Source: Symbiodinium sp. CCMP2592 (lineage: Eukaryota; Sar; Dinophyceae; Suessiales; Symbiodiniaceae). From it: 64,000 nucleotides of DNA. The stretch lies in assembly GCA_905221615.1 (NCBI GenBank), contig CAJNDT010000513.1, positions 806,001-870,000 on the forward strand, given 5' to 3'. Made by a program: the position numbers and the translations under genes. Under the pieces are notes generated by a model. It ran no database searches, had not been told where the DNA came from, and saw only the letters and a program-made list of their open reading frames with translations. Below are positions 1 to 11,063 of the stretch, in pieces; the first letter of the stretch is position 1; every line of letters begins with the position of its first letter.

Positions 1-740
1 AAAGGACCCCTGCCCGAAGTAGGTGTGGAAAGAGGACATAATCGATGCAGACCCCTTGGCCAATGGGGCTGACCCAGGTCACAACCTCTTTGCCTTCTTT
101 ATCAAAACAGTCCGAATGGGAGAGCTCATGCCGGTTAAGGAAGCTGCGCAACATATCAGCATTGTCCGAGACACTCCCGGGTGGGCTGGCTAGGCACGCG
201 TTGGCATCAAGTAGGACAATCGGCGTACAGTTGCATGGAATCATGGAGAAGGCCTGATGCAGACTGGCCCACCAATCTTTGCGCTCACTTGCAGGTGCCC
301 GGGAAGTCGGCGCGTGAGCATTCAAGATGGCAAGTCGGTGGCAGCCTATTTTTGCGAAAACCAGCAGAAGCCTGGGTCGCCGCAGGACTACACTGAACCC
401 GGACGGGTCCCAGTACAGCTTTTCACCTTGAAGCTGGCCGACTGCAACCTTTTTAGAGAACCAGATTTGGCAGCCTAATTGACCCTGGCAAGAATCGCTG
501 CCTAAAACGTGGAAATCAGCAGAATGTTGTCGAGCTGCACAACTGCACCTGGTCTCCTGCAGGCCCACAACACTCACACCGAGCTGTTGGAACTGCCTGC
601 TCAGTGATTCTTTCTGCGCATGAGATGCTAGAGACAGGCAGTTGTAGGTACACAACTTGAAGTTGAGCAAGCCATCTCCCGGTTGAGGAGGCTCGCCCAA
701 AACCTGTGCCAACGACGGCCCACTGGTAGAGGGGCCTCAT
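1..740 (-). CDS. EEP (AP-type) endonuclease domain of LINE ORF2, partial
   Basis: Translated in the frame that starts after a TGA near 741, the protein is open to position 1. It contains KLCTYNCLSLA near the start, GVSVVGLQETRCS (the E of the EEP active site), AILNAHAPTS, VLLDANA (the catalytic D-x-N) and VCIDYVLF near the left edge. These are the ordered motifs of the endonuclease/exonuclease/phosphatase fold that nicks target DNA in LINE retrotransposition. The domain follows the RNase H frame with a -1 shift between about 628 and 740. It is truncated only by the window edge. Confidence 0.75.
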
Positions 741-3081
741 CGACAAGGGTACCACTTGGGCTCAGAGCAGGAATGGAGTGGCTGGAACCAATTGCTACCC
801 AGAGCCATTTAAGGACACCTTCTCTGGCCGCTTCCGCCAAAACTCCAGGAATGTCACTGTGTAGCTGGCGGCACGCCGCCATTTTGGCAGTCTGGTCGGC
901 AAGCTCATTCAGAGGATGCTGTGTATGGGAGCGGATATGAAGAAACCGGGGTTTTCGCCCCAAGGCATCCAAAAGGTGAGCAAGGGACACAACGGCATCT
1001 GAGAGAGCGGTTTGTTGGCTAGCCACGGCTAAACCTTGGGCGAGATCGCCTGCTGAGGTGGAATCGTATCCGATAAGAACCGGAATGGGCAAAGCGATCG
1101 CAACTGCAAGCGCATGAGCAATGGCCGAAAGCTCAACCTCGAAGCAGGATGCCACTGCAGTGTCGAAGGTTGACTTCGAGCCTGCGACTGGAGCCTCGGT
1201 AGCGCAGGCTCCAATCCAGCACCATTCGCCATGTTGAAAGCCGATGGCAATGATGGCCCAACCGGCCGACGCCCCCGCACCTGTGTCCGGGTAATAGGAA
1301 CCATCAACAAAAAGCTGAAGTGCCTCATTGTCTGGGCAAGCCCTGGGAAGCCGCCTTATGAAATCAGCCGAACATTGTGGGATCCCGGGCACAGCACACC
1401 AGTCGAGCTGGAAGACTTCAGCGCCACAAGAGGCAAAGATATAGTCGAACATTTCGAGGGTGGCACCAAAGCGCAGGCTCGCACTCCTGCGTTCCTCACC
1501 GACCGATTCAGGGCCGGTACCGGCGGGAGGGATACAGTGGCTTAGGTTGAGAGGAGCGCGATCCGTAGGCATCGCTGTCGCGGTCATCCCTGCTGAAGAC
1601 CCACTCTTATCGACGCCACCGGCTGGCAAATGACGTCGTCCCATCGGTGTGGCAACCGAGACCTTGCGCAGCCTGACCTTCGTTTGCAGTAGACTCAAGC
1701 TACCTGAGAGTGATGCGGGTCGAGGTCTTGTGCGCGCCGCCTTGTCTGCTGAGGTGGCTGATGGTACAAGCAGAGAGTAAGCCACCCCTTGCGCAAGAGG
1801 CAGAGGTGCGTACGCCGCAGTGTATTGTGAACGTGGCAGCAACCGGAGTGGCGGAGGAAGGGTCTGTGAAATGGCCGCCGTGTGAAAGAACTCCGGCTGG
1901 AGTGGCGCAGGCATGAGTATGGTAAGGAAGGGGTCATCATCCCGAAAGCGGACAAAAGCAGTACCGGCAATACTGATCGCCCTCTCAGCTTCAGTGACCC
2001 TATCTGCTGCAGTAAAGATGCCCGCTGCACGGAAAACCTCCTGCGCCTCTTCGAGTGTCGGTCGATATGGCGACTCAATGGCAAATTGAAAAGGCGGATG
2101 CCGGGCGCTCAGTAGCCAAAGAGAGTTGGACCCCACTCCAAATCTGCCAAAAATCTCGAGCCGGCGTGTAGCAAGCTCTTCGAAGAAACGCATGAAGGCC
2201 CGATTGTTGCGTTCAGCAAGAGCTGTGCCCAGGGGGCCCCTCACATGCGTAAGTGGCGGAAAGGCAACAGGAAGCGACCACAGTCGAAGAGACTGTACAC
2301 AGTGCATGAGGTAGGTAGCCGGGGTGACTGTGGGCTGCCCTAACGCATTGATATGCACCAGCTGGAGATAATCTCCTGTTTCAATGGGCCGCCGCATGGC
2401 ATGCATCGGCAGTCCGTTGACAAGAAAGGTTAGCTCCTGTTCTTTCTGAGCCGGTGTGAGCAGCTGCTCTGGCCATGTCCCTGCCGGTGCTTCCATCGAG
2501 TACATTCCACGACCGTTAAGGGTCGTGTCGATGACGACAGAAATCATGTCCTCGAAACCGCAGGTGAGAACGAAGGGCACGAGAAACCTGCCTTCTTCAC
2601 GCAAGGGAAAGGCCTGCAACATCTGCACCGAACCGGCATCTGGAAGCCTGGTTTGTCTAGCGTAGGTGCCAACTAAGACAGCCAGCGCCAGTTCTGGCTT
2701 AGAGCTACGGACAACCAAGGGCGAGGTGCGCAACACTTTGGGTCCATGTACAAGGGCAAAGCTTAATGTCTCGTCTTCCCGCATACGCATCAAGGTTGTG
2801 GTACTTGTGGTGCTGGCCCCTAGTTGCGCCAGAAAGGGACTGCCTCCCCTGGGACGGATCACCAACCAATCAAGCTGATCTAAGTCCAAGGGAAGCTGAA
2901 GCACAACGGCACCGAACTGATCCTGCAGGAACGGCGCTGCCTGACCTTGAAGCCTGAGCTGCACAGCAACATCCGCGGTGGTAAAAGGGAGGAGGGAGTC
3001 CAAAACATCCTGCATGTGCATTTCCGGCTCAACGGGAATGGGGAACACCGGTCCCCCGAGGGGCCTGAGGTCGACTGGCAC
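628..3081 (-). CDS. LINE polyprotein segment with RNase H domain
   Basis: This 817-codon frame has no recognised domain in its first 550 or so residues. It then shows an RNase H fold: D593 in LFVDGSYYPD, E650 in FEVELSAIAH, D673 in GYDSTSAGD, and HIRSHTQHPLNELADQTA with D729. These four acidic residues match the metal-binding quartet of RNase H1. The role would be removal of the RNA strand of the retrotransposition hybrid. The C-terminal part after about residue 760 loses register with the downstream endonuclease, which continues in another frame. The first listed codon is only the first ATG; the frame is probably entered from upstream coding sequence. Confidence 0.7.
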   Translation of the reverse strand: MPVDLRPLGGPVFPIPVEPEMHMQDVLDSLLPFTTADVAVQLRLQGQAAPFLQDQFGAVVLQLPLDLDQLDWLVIRPRGGSPFLAQLGASTTSTTTLMRMREDETLSFALVHGPKVLRTSPLVVRSSKPELALAVLVGTYARQTRLPDAGSVQMLQAFPLREEGRFLVPFVLTCGFEDMISVVIDTTLNGRGMYSMEAPAGTWPEQLLTPAQKEQELTFLVNGLPMHAMRRPIETGDYLQLVHINALGQPTVTPATYLMHCVQSLRLWSLPVAFPPLTHVRGPLGTALAERNNRAFMRFFEELATRRLEIFGRFGVGSNSLWLLSARHPPFQFAIESPYRPTLEEAQEVFRAAGIFTAADRVTEAERAISIAGTAFVRFRDDDPFLTILMPAPLQPEFFHTAAISQTLPPPLRLLPRSQYTAAYAPLPLAQGVAYSLLVPSATSADKAARTRPRPASLSGSLSLLQTKVRLRKVSVATPMGRRHLPAGGVDKSGSSAGMTATAMPTDRAPLNLSHCIPPAGTGPESVGEERRSASLRFGATLEMFDYIFASCGAEVFQLDWCAVPGIPQCSADFIRRLPRACPDNEALQLFVDGSYYPDTGAGASAGWAIIAIGFQHGEWCWIGACATEAPVAGSKSTFDTAVASCFEVELSAIAHALAVAIALPIPVLIGYDSTSAGDLAQGLAVASQQTALSDAVVSLAHLLDALGRKPRFLHIRSHTQHPLNELADQTAKMAACRQLHSDIPGVLAEAAREGVLKWLWVAIGSSHSIPALSPSGTLVDEAPLPVGRRWHRFWASLLNREMACSTSSCVPTTACL

Positions 3082-3103
3082 GACCCTCCAGGGAGCAGTG
3101 ACG

Positions 3104-5507
3104 TTAACTGGCGTGAGGACAAGCTGCGGCGAGGCAAATCCGGTAAGCGGACACTGCAGACCATGAACCGCCCTTATGGTTTCGTCCCAAGCTGATGCTT
3201 GCGCAGCAAGCGAGCTGGTGCAGAGTCCAACTCATGCCTGCTGTAAGCCGTCTGGGAGCTTGATGCCAAGCGTGCACCGTAAACGGAAAACAAGGCGCTG
3301 CGTTCCTGCCAGTCATAGGCTCCAAGACAAATTGAAGCGACTCCGCAACTCCCTGCTCGTTTTCGAACATGGCTGCGGGAAGGCACTCACAAGTGGGTCT
3401 GGAACCTGGGTTGGCCATGCGCCGTGTGTGTGCCGTGGGCGGTGGGTCCCCAGGAAGGACAGCTTCCCGTCGCTGTTCCTGGGCCGTCTCAATGTGAGCA
3501 CTGCGCAGCGTGAGTCCAGTATCTCGCAGCCTTGCAGCCTCAGAGTCGCTACAAGCGATGGAGACTGGAAGATCTTGCTCCTGCATCACAAACTGAAGCA
3601 CAACCCATTCGTACTTGGCCAAAGGCGGAGAAATTGCAACGTGTCTGTGTCCCGCGGAATCGACAAGTGCAAGTGGTGGTCCCTGCCTGAAGCGGACAAG
3701 ACTCGGAATGGGAGCTCCCGCAGCAACATATGGCTCAAGTTCGTGCAGGGGTAGCACTGGTGGTATGCTCGCAGTGACAACGTCAAGCCCATGGCATCGA
3801 AAAACGAACACGAGGGCGAAATGGTTGACAGGAGCAGAGGCAGGAGAAAGGATGACTTGGGGTATGGGATAGCCCGCCAGCGGCCTGGTAATAAATTGTA
3901 TAGCCCTCACTGAGAAAGTAGCGGATCCGACAGGCTCTGACACGAGGCCGTGCACCCGGCTCAAGGACCGTGTAACGCCCTCGGCCTTGTGCATCGATTG
4001 CCGGTCGGAGCTCAACTATTATTCTCTCAAGTGGAAAATAAAGCGCAGAGCCGTCCAAGTCGGGTGGGTAGACCGTAGCGCGAGCAGCCCTGATAAACGC
4101 AATTTCGGTCGGTCGCAAGGGCTGTCTGGAAGGCCTGTCGGCAGAAGGGCCCGGCGGAACAAGCACTGGACCGTGGCCCTGTGTTCTCCTCGCAGCTGCG
4201 GGTTCCGGAGAGCCTCGCTTCCAGGGCCTTTTCTGCGCTCTGTGTGGCCGGTTTGATACACTTGACGAGAAGGATCCAGGCCCAAAGCTCGAGACACAAG
4301 AGAGCTGTACAAGAGCACTCGTATCGGTGGCAGCCTCAGCCGTGCTGACAGAAGTCAGGAAATCAAGCTCCAGATCAGCAGCAGTTGGAAAAGGTTCCCC
4401 CTCAGGCGTAAGCAATGTGAAGGGACCCTTGGGCAAGCGCTCCGGTGGACATCTGTCTTGGCAATGTGCGTACATACTCTGAGCATCCCATCCGACTGCA
4501 ACGGCAAGTGTGCACACTCTCCCTTGGAGGGGTCGGAAGTCAATCGGGACTGGATTGCTGTGTGGAAGGTCATCCCTTGTGGTGAGCACGAACTGAGCAG
4601 CGGGAAACCCAACTAGTCGCTTTTGCAAAAGCTTGACTGCCAGGGTCCCGGGGAATTCCTACTTAACGAGGTCGAAGATGATTTCGTCCAAGGATCCTGA
4701 ACCCGGGATTGGCCTGAGGGTGACATGGTCAGTCGTGCTGAAAGCAACATATCGGTTCTATTGTGAGCCTTGCTCATCGACCCCTGCAGCTCGAAATCCT
4801 CGATGCCACTGGAATGCCGTCAAAGGCTGGCATCGCACCTCGGGCTCATCAAGGTGGGCCGGCAAAACTCGAGTCTGCGTGACAACCAGCTGGATCGCAT
4901 CCAACTCTTCCTGTCCGGATACAGCCGAAGGCTCACTTCCACCAGGCAAAGTGGCTGGGCGAGTGGAATGGCCGGCCGAGGTTCGACAGAGAATGTCCTT
5001 GAAACCGGCTGCAGTGTGCATCCATTTAGGATCCTTTGTGTGATTCCGTGGAGAAGTGCCAAGGCTCGACAGGGTACCGACCTTGAAACACTGAAGTGGT
5101 TGCAGCCCGAATGGGAAGCTGGAACCGTCCTTGTAACACCGAGGAGTAACCTCCATCTGGCCACCGTCGGCCACGGAGGACGCAGGGTGGCTGGGTGCAC
5201 ATTTTCGGCTCCCAACATGGGGCCGGAGATGCTCGCAGAGTTGTGAAATGTGACGCACCCGAGCATTGTTGAGGGTTTGAGTGCCCTGCTCAAAACAGAC
5301 CCGGAGTGAGATCGGATGTGCATGGAGGTGCAGGCAACTCCTACGCGGTTCAGAAAATTGCTGTGCAGTCTGTACACGCAGCTGTACATCGGAATCACTG
5401 TCATCATTGGCAGTCTGCCCCGCCTCCTCCTCACCAGAGTTGGGAACAACTCGAGAAGCGCACACCTGCTGCACATCACTCTCAACCTCCTGCCGAACCA
5501 TGCGCAA
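3104..5507 (-). pseudogene. Frameshifted linker region of the LINE polyprotein
   Basis: Three overlapping minus frames read like one protein broken by indels: 4758-5507, 3783-4628 and 3104-4015. Readable parts include TQTLNNARVRHISQLCEHLR, PPDLDGSALYFPLERIIVEL, and LPLHELEPYVAAGAPIPS followed by VDSAGHRHVAISPPLAKYEW. None matches a domain I recognise. The switch from the second to the third frame lies near 3.9 kb. The region lies between the coiled-coil ORF1-like part and the RNase H segment, and is probably a lineage-specific portion of the element. Confidence 0.5.
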
Positions 5508-5842
5508 GGAGGGAAAGCGGAAGCAGAGGTCTGTGGTCTCAGAGTGCTCAACCTCCCCTGGTGTATCGGAGGCAGGGTTGAGACGAAGCGCTGTACGGTT
5601 GAGAAGGGCATCCAGCTGAATCTGGACAAAGTGAACGTCCTTGTCATACTGGGTATGAACTGGGTAGCTGCAGTCAGGAAGCCGTGGATCCTGCTAGACT
5701 GTGTGTCCCACACACAGCCCGCTTGAATCAATGCCCTGTAGTAGCTGATCCATCAAACCAAGCAGAGAACTAGCATGCTTTCCAACGAAGTCAAAGTGCT
5801 CCAGCATGCTGTGGCTGATCGGCTCGCACATAGCACCGAGGC

Positions 5843-6966
5843 CTATGAACGAGCCTCCTGAAAAGGCTCCTGTTGCACATTGAGCCCCAGGCTGAAGGGC
5901 GTGGCCGCCTTGCCCACACCTTTGCCAGGCTGTCCATGCTTGGGCAACTCGCCCCCACCAGTGTCCTCCTCCTTGCTTTCGGCAGTGCGGCGGGGTGTTC
6001 GGGAGCCCTCTCGTTCCTGGCTGCCCATGGCTGCCGCCGCCGCTGTACGAAGCTTGCCCAGAACACCCAGCACTTGGCTCGCCTCGTACTTCTTCGCCTC
6101 GGTTGCGGATCGTAGCCTTGTCTCCGTCTCCACCGCTACATCCACCATTTCCTCGCTCGCCGTGGCTTCGTTCTCGTCCTTGGCATCTCCTTGCTTCTCG
6201 TCCTCCATAAGGCGTGAGAGCTTTTGTTTGGCCTGGTTCTCTGCCACCGCCCACTGTATGTCTGCGGCGTCCAGGTCTTCGAGGATCTTCCCCTGCTCCT
6301 CGACTTGCTTTTCGACCAACTGGGTGAGTTGGTTCATGTACTCTGCCCAAGAACGTACGTAGGCGGCACGATGCTGTTGCACCCTCGTTAAGGCCTGTTT
6401 GGCCTTGTTGTGGTCCGCCACAGCCTTGTGGTGTGCTCTGGCAGACGTGTGCATGCTCGCCTGTTGTGCCTCGGAAACCAGCTGCTGAGCTGCTTCGGGT
6501 AGCTGTACCGAGGAAGTCGCGAGGATCTTGACAAGGGCGTCGAACTGCGACTTTTCCGCAACTGCTGTCGCAGGCGGCGCCTCTGACTTGGGCAGGGCTA
6601 TCGAAGGTCCTGCAGGAGCTGCCGGCATCGCTTCGGTAGAAGGGCTGCAGGAGGTGCTTCCGTTCCCCAGCCGGCTGACTTCTCCTTCCCCTTGCCCTGC
6701 TTGCCCTGCCCATCCTTGCCTTTGCCTTGACCCTTGCCACCTCCTCGCCGCGGGGACTTTTCCGAGCGGCGACGAGGAGATTTGGGTCGTTGTTCTTGCC
6801 ATGAGTCTTGCCACGAAGTCGAAGGTCGCGGCGTAGAATATGTCTCGTGGCTCCACGGGTGCGAAGGTTTCCAGCCTGCCCCGCAGGATGGACAAAAATT
6901 CGCCCCTCTCTTGATCATACGTCGGCAATACTCGCACCACCATCCCTGCCCGCTTTGCTGCGCCAT
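5843..6966 (-). pseudogene. LINE ORF1-like protein: zinc ribbon, basic GKGKG tract and coiled coil, frameshifted
   Basis: An ATG at 6966 starts MAQQSGQGWWCEYCRRM, followed by GANFCPSCGAGW. This is a C-X2-C-X10-C-X2-C zinc ribbon, then an Arg/Ser stretch and a Lys/Gly-rich tract. The frame is lost near 6.6 kb, and the next frame down to 5843 carries a long charged coiled coil (for example QLVEKQVEEQGKILEDLDAA) and a basic tail. Nucleic-acid binding and self-association would suit an ORF1 or nucleocapsid role. The frame also stays open upstream to 7228 in the third register, so the true start is uncertain. Confidence 0.55.
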
Positions 6967-7228
6967 GGTAGGGTCGAGTCGTTGTCTCACTGCTGTAGGT
7001 AAGACGCTCGCCGAATGGTGCGATTCCAGCACCCAACAGGCTCTGCGGAGTCTGGTAGTCGAGACTGAGCAGTGCCCTTTGAGCCACGACTTCAAAGTGA
7101 AGCGGGCTCGCGTCCTTTGGCGCCTCTGGCGCCGATGTTGGGCTGTCTCCTCCAGTTCCAAATCCAGCGAAGACCAAGAAGAGAACGTAGAGGGTGGTGC
7201 GTCCCATGCACCTAAATGAAAAACCCAA

Positions 7229-8320
7229 TCCAGAAGGCAGAGCTACCAGAGCGGCCGCCTAACAGATATGGAAATCCAGCCGCCTAAGCGGGGATATAAT
7301 GCCGGTCCTCCTCGCGAGGCGTACAGAGGCGGCAAAAGCCAAACCAGTTCTTTGGCAGAGTAAACTGCAGCAAATCCCAGGCAGGCGTAGCACTCGGTTC
7401 CACCGAGAATGCGTGGGCACGCTCCCTAGCGGCCACACTTGGGGTACTACGGCCGTCTACCCAAGTAGAACAGAGCCGAGACGCCTGGGTTTAGGGTTTA
7501 GGATTTGGGATTTAGGCGGGGTTCCTTTAAGTGGGGATCCCATAATTCCTTTAAGGAGGGCTGCGTCAAGTGGTTTTCAGGGTTTAGGGTTTTCCTTACA
7601 AGGGATCCATAAGGGTTCCTAGAAGGGTTCTACATGAGTTTTTTGGGGTGTTGGGGGAGTTAGGGTTTCTTTAAGTGGGGATCCTATGAATCCTTTAAAG
7701 GAGGGTTGAGGGCTTAAGGGGTTTAGGGTCTGGAATTGAGGGCTTTTTTTTTGGGGGGGGGGGGGGGGGGGGGGGTTGGGGAAGTGTGAAATACGGTCTG
7801 GTCTAAGGCTTAAAGTTGACATTTTGAGGTTTAGGGCTTTGGGCTTAGAAATTTAGGGGCTGGGGTGATGTAGTGTTTCGGGCTTTAAATTTAGGGATTG
7901 GGGTTTAGGGTTCAGGAGTTTAGGGCAAAGTTTAGGGTTTATGCACCTTGTAAAAGGAACAAAGGTTGTTGCTATACTCTTGTCATATGAGGACTACAAA
8001 GGAATATGGGAGTTTGGGGTGCTTATAATAAGTATCCTACTATTTAGGGTACCTTTTTGGGGTCCCCTATGTCCGGAAACCCTAAACCCTAAACCCCAAA
8101 GCCTATTGTTTCTACGTACTGCTTGCGGTGGCCTCGATCTCGGAATTCAGCGCCTCCGCCGTGGTCGGCTCCATGGCGTCTCTCGCTGCCCAGAGCGGGA
8201 AGGATGTGGGTAGTTGCCCAAAAACAGGGTTCCTCTAAGGCTCCGTGAAGGGTTCCTTAGGGATGGATTAAGGGCTCCTTAAAGGGTTACTTACAGGGTT
8301 CCTTGGCACGAGGTTATATG
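7229..8320. other. Non-coding stretch with telomere-like repeats, poly-G run and MITE fragments
   Basis: Most of this stretch is degenerate TTTAGGG-type sequence (about 7488-7940) with one uninterrupted G run of about 23 bases near 7753-7775. A truncated family-A hairpin lies at 8007-8082. A GC-rich island at 8111-8205 reads on the minus strand as DAMEPTTAEALNSEIEATAS, a possible exon. No other gene is supported. Confidence 0.6.
8111..8205 (-). CDS. Candidate exon of a downstream minus-strand gene
   Basis: GC-rich island between AT-rich repeats. One minus frame reads DAMEPTTAEALNSEIEATAS, which is charged and protein-like, and is followed by a GTAGAAAC donor-like sequence. It lies left of the inferred stop of the large split gene at 12515, so it would belong to another gene. 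The phase cannot be checked. Confidence 0.3.
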
Positions 8321-8389
8321 TGGGTAGTTGTCAAAATTAGGGTTCCTTTTTGGGTACCTTCCCGGAAGAAACTTCTTCCTTGCTTCCTT

Positions 8390-8560
8390 GGAGCCAAGAG
8401 TGGCCGGCGTCCTGGAAATTCCTGGACTCTTCCATGCAAGGAAAACTAGGCCACCCACCACCGCCGATCGCAGCAGAAGTCACAATAACCATACTCCCAA
8501 ACCACTCAACAAAGGAGTCTTCGAAGTCAGAATAAAGTTCTGGGTTGAGGTTTTGGGGGA
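8390..8560 (-). CDS. Candidate exon (unknown gene)
   Basis: A minus frame is open through this island and reads SFVEWFGSMVIVTSAAIGG, then PCMEESRNFQDAGHSW. The amino-acid mix is protein-like, but splice sites are not clear-cut. It could be part of a gene downstream of the large split gene, or an old repeat fragment. Confidence 0.3.
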
Positions 8561-9055
8561 TATGTGTCATAGGTTTAGGGAACACTGCAGCAAAAAATCC
8601 AAGGCTGCAACACGCTACCAGCAACACTGGGCCCCTGTAGCTGAAAACGAAGCTGAAGCCCCAGCACGTCATGCAGTTGAAGTCCAAACTTTAGTAACGA
8701 AGTACAGCTCTGAGAAGGAATTTCAGGCTTGGGGCACAAGCCGCAAGGTAGTTACATGCCTGCTCAGCTGCTGCGCGCATGGCTGGCCATAAGGAGCTTG
8801 GTTTTTTCCTGACTTGTGTTGTTCGGTCTTTGTACCACCAAAAACCCCTCAACCGCAAGGCACGGTACTATAACGTACGTGGTCAACCGCTCAAGATCAA
8901 GAGAACCTCGGAGACTACACGGCTGGCGGCCCTCACCGTGGTGAGGACGCCGTTACAAGCCACCCGGCTGTAGAGTCGGGCTCGCCACGGCGAAGGCTGC
9001 CAGCCATTTCCTCCCTGCCTAAACCCTGACATCCTAAACCCTAAACCCTAATGTG

Positions 9056-9160
9056 AACCTTAAGTCCTCTGCAATCCTTAAATCCTCCGTCAAGCTTAAG
9101 TCCTCCGTAAAGCTTAAGTCCTCCGTAAAGCTTAAGTCCTCTGTAAACCCTAAGTCCTCA
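9056..9160. repeat. 18-bp tandem minisatellite
   Basis: About five to six degenerate copies of a unit close to CTTAAGTCCTCCGTAAAG in direct tandem. It lies just after a CCCTAAA-type run and before further TTTAGGG-type sequence. No coding potential. Confidence 0.75.
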
Positions 9161-10250
9161 AGAGCTTGTCTGGTGTGTAGGGATGGCATGACTTGAAAGC
9201 TTCAGGGAGACCTGCCTTGAGCCGAGCTTAGCGATTCCAGGTTTGGGTTGTGAGTGGGGTTTAGGGTTTAGGGTTTAGGGGGTTGTAGGGTTTAGGGATT
9301 TTAGGGTTTAGGGTTTTGGGATTTAGGGTGTGGAGTCCAGAACCTCTGGGTTTCAGACAGTTTGGTTAGCCTGCAGGCCTTTGCCACTAGAGTCGCCTTA
9401 CTTCCAGCTCTCTATGAGGTCCCGCGAACGTTCGGGTCAATAGTGCCGAACACTTGGGACATTGGGGTTCCTTGTTTTCCGAAGCTCCCACACCACCAGT
9501 AGAACGAGAACTAAAATAAATAAACCCGGAAGCGCTAAAAACTCCCCCCCACAAAATATGTCAAAGCTAATTGCAACAGCCTTACAGAGGCTTTCAGTTT
9601 AAGGAAACCGTAACCCTGGGGTTTGGCGTTAGGGTTTCAGGAGTTCTACTTGAGACCTTTAGGTCCAGGCATCTCGTTCAGGATCGCACCGAATACGCCC
9701 AGGCCGGTGACGGCTTGTGGTCATTTGGGGTTCAGGGTTCATTGGTGGTAGGTTTTGAACTAATTTTGCTTTCGGCATAGTGTAGGTCTAAAACCCAAAG
9801 CCCAATCGGCTTGGGGGTTAGACAATGGAGCCTTTGCAGCAAGCAAGCCAAACCCTAAACCCTAAACGCCAAACTCAACCGACGCTCTCGCTCTCCTCGT
9901 TGCCGTCAGGTCAATAACATGAGTGATACTCCTCGAGCAAACTTCGATCAAACGACAAACATCCGGAACACATCGAACGCCGACGTCCTACATCCTGCAA
10001 TGCAGCCGGCAGGTGTGCTGTCGAGTGTTTAGATAGGCTTAGAGTTTTCTCAAGGTGCAGTAGCCTCTTTGTCCGCAGGTTTAGGGTTTAGGGTTCAATG
10101 TTAAGGGCTCTAAGGTTCACGATTTCGGGCCGATTGTACGTCAGACTAGTTCCGGGCTAGTTTGAGCCTGCAGAATCAGTGGTGGCTCCGGGACCTCACA
10201 GTGCAAGCAACACAACGAACTTCCTAGACTTAATTCAGGAGCATGCCTTA
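9160..10250. other. Non-coding stretch, telomere-like repeats only
   Basis: It contains a TTTAGGG-type tract at about 9250-9330, short CCCTAAA runs near 9850 and a TTTAGGG run near 10080. I see no open frame with protein-like composition and no hairpin element here. Confidence 0.5.
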
Positions 10251-10257
10251 CAATGCA

Positions 10258-10277
10258 AAGTGTGTGTGTGTGTGTGC

Positions 10278-10321
<44 letters not shown>

Positions 10322-10435
10322 GTGTGTATCCATCTATGTATGTGTATATATATATATATATATATGTGTATTCTGTATATACATATACATACATATATAA
10401 GTATTGATTGTAAGTGTGTGTGTGTGTGTGTGTGC
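10258..10435. repeat. Compound (TG)n-(TA)n microsatellite
   Basis: Alternating TG, TA and TGTA blocks with short interruptions, ending in a (GT)n block near 10413-10433. The long TA block can adopt a cruciform. ORFs reported across it are artefacts of the repeat. Confidence 0.9.
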
Positions 10436-10739
10436 GCACTCGGAGCTGTTGCGTTCTCTGGATTCTTCTATGCTCTGAGCCCGCCTGTCTGGCTGCATCA
10501 CAGCTAACTGTCAATGACAGTGTTGCCGGCGATGTTAAATCAGTTGAATGCGAACCAGCCTTCAAGCGGGATCATGACAAATTAGTTGAGAGTTGAAAAG
10601 CCTGCGAAGAACATTATCCAAAGGGTCCTAGGTCTAGGTACTGTTATCGGGGACACTTCCCCAACGCATAGTAGTAATCTGGACCACAACGGCATGCGCT
10701 TTCATGGCCAAGGTTTTGCGTCTTGAGGCTTAGAGCTTT

Positions 10740-11063
10740 CTAGCGTGAGGTCTTGTAGAATACAGGCTTCATGAAGCCTCCCTGACTGCCGCGGGGCACC
10801 ATAAGGGTGCTATAAAAGTTGCTACAAGGCAATTGTGCGGCTACCACAAACGCGTGAGTCAACAAACTCGTGCAAGTCCTTTCCGCCTGGACTGGCAGCA
10901 GTCGGAACCTGAGGCGTACCACGCCCCTTCTCCGATTAAATCGGCAGGTCTCCACCCACAGAGCCTTTCGGGGTTTCAAGCTTCGTGCTACGTCGAAACT
11001 CCCTGGGTCATGGTGTGGGAGCCGCCTGAACCCACACTCCTCAATCCAAAACGCTGTGGGCAC
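10740..11063 (-). CDS. Unrecognised open frame, possible exon
   Basis: A 107-codon minus frame (starts MPTAFWIEECGFRR, later PCSNFYSTLMVPRGSQGGF). Composition is Arg-rich but plausible. No domain is recognised. It lies left of the inferred terminal exon at 12515, so it would be a separate gene or a repeat-derived frame. Confidence 0.25.
   Translation of the reverse strand: MPTAFWIEECGFRRLPHHDPGSFDVARSLKPRKALWVETCRFNRRRGVVRLRFRLLPVQAERTCTSLLTHAFVVAAQLPCSNFYSTLMVPRGSQGGFMKPVFYKTSR

Larger units (their letters stand above)
1..7228 (-). mobile_element. Decayed non-LTR (LINE-type) retrotransposon, 3' part off the left edge
   Basis: Consecutive minus-strand reading frames cover this stretch with little intergenic space. 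In transcript order they give a zinc-ribbon plus coiled-coil segment, a long linker region, an RNase H domain, and the start of an endonuclease/exonuclease/phosphatase (EEP) domain that is still open at position 1. A reverse transcriptase would be expected further left, outside the window. Adjacent segments lie in different frames (breaks near 6.6 kb, 4.0-3.8 kb, 3.1 kb and 0.7 kb), so the copy is probably inactive. The 5' end is not defined; coding character fades near 7.2 kb, and telomere-like repeats begin near 7.49 kb. RNase H upstream of EEP is unusual for LINEs. Confidence 0.7.

Noticed and set aside
5694-6740. 348-codon minus frame rich in Arg and Gly over the LINE ORF1 region
   Set aside because: It overlaps the coiled-coil frame in another register and has the composition of an out-of-frame translation.
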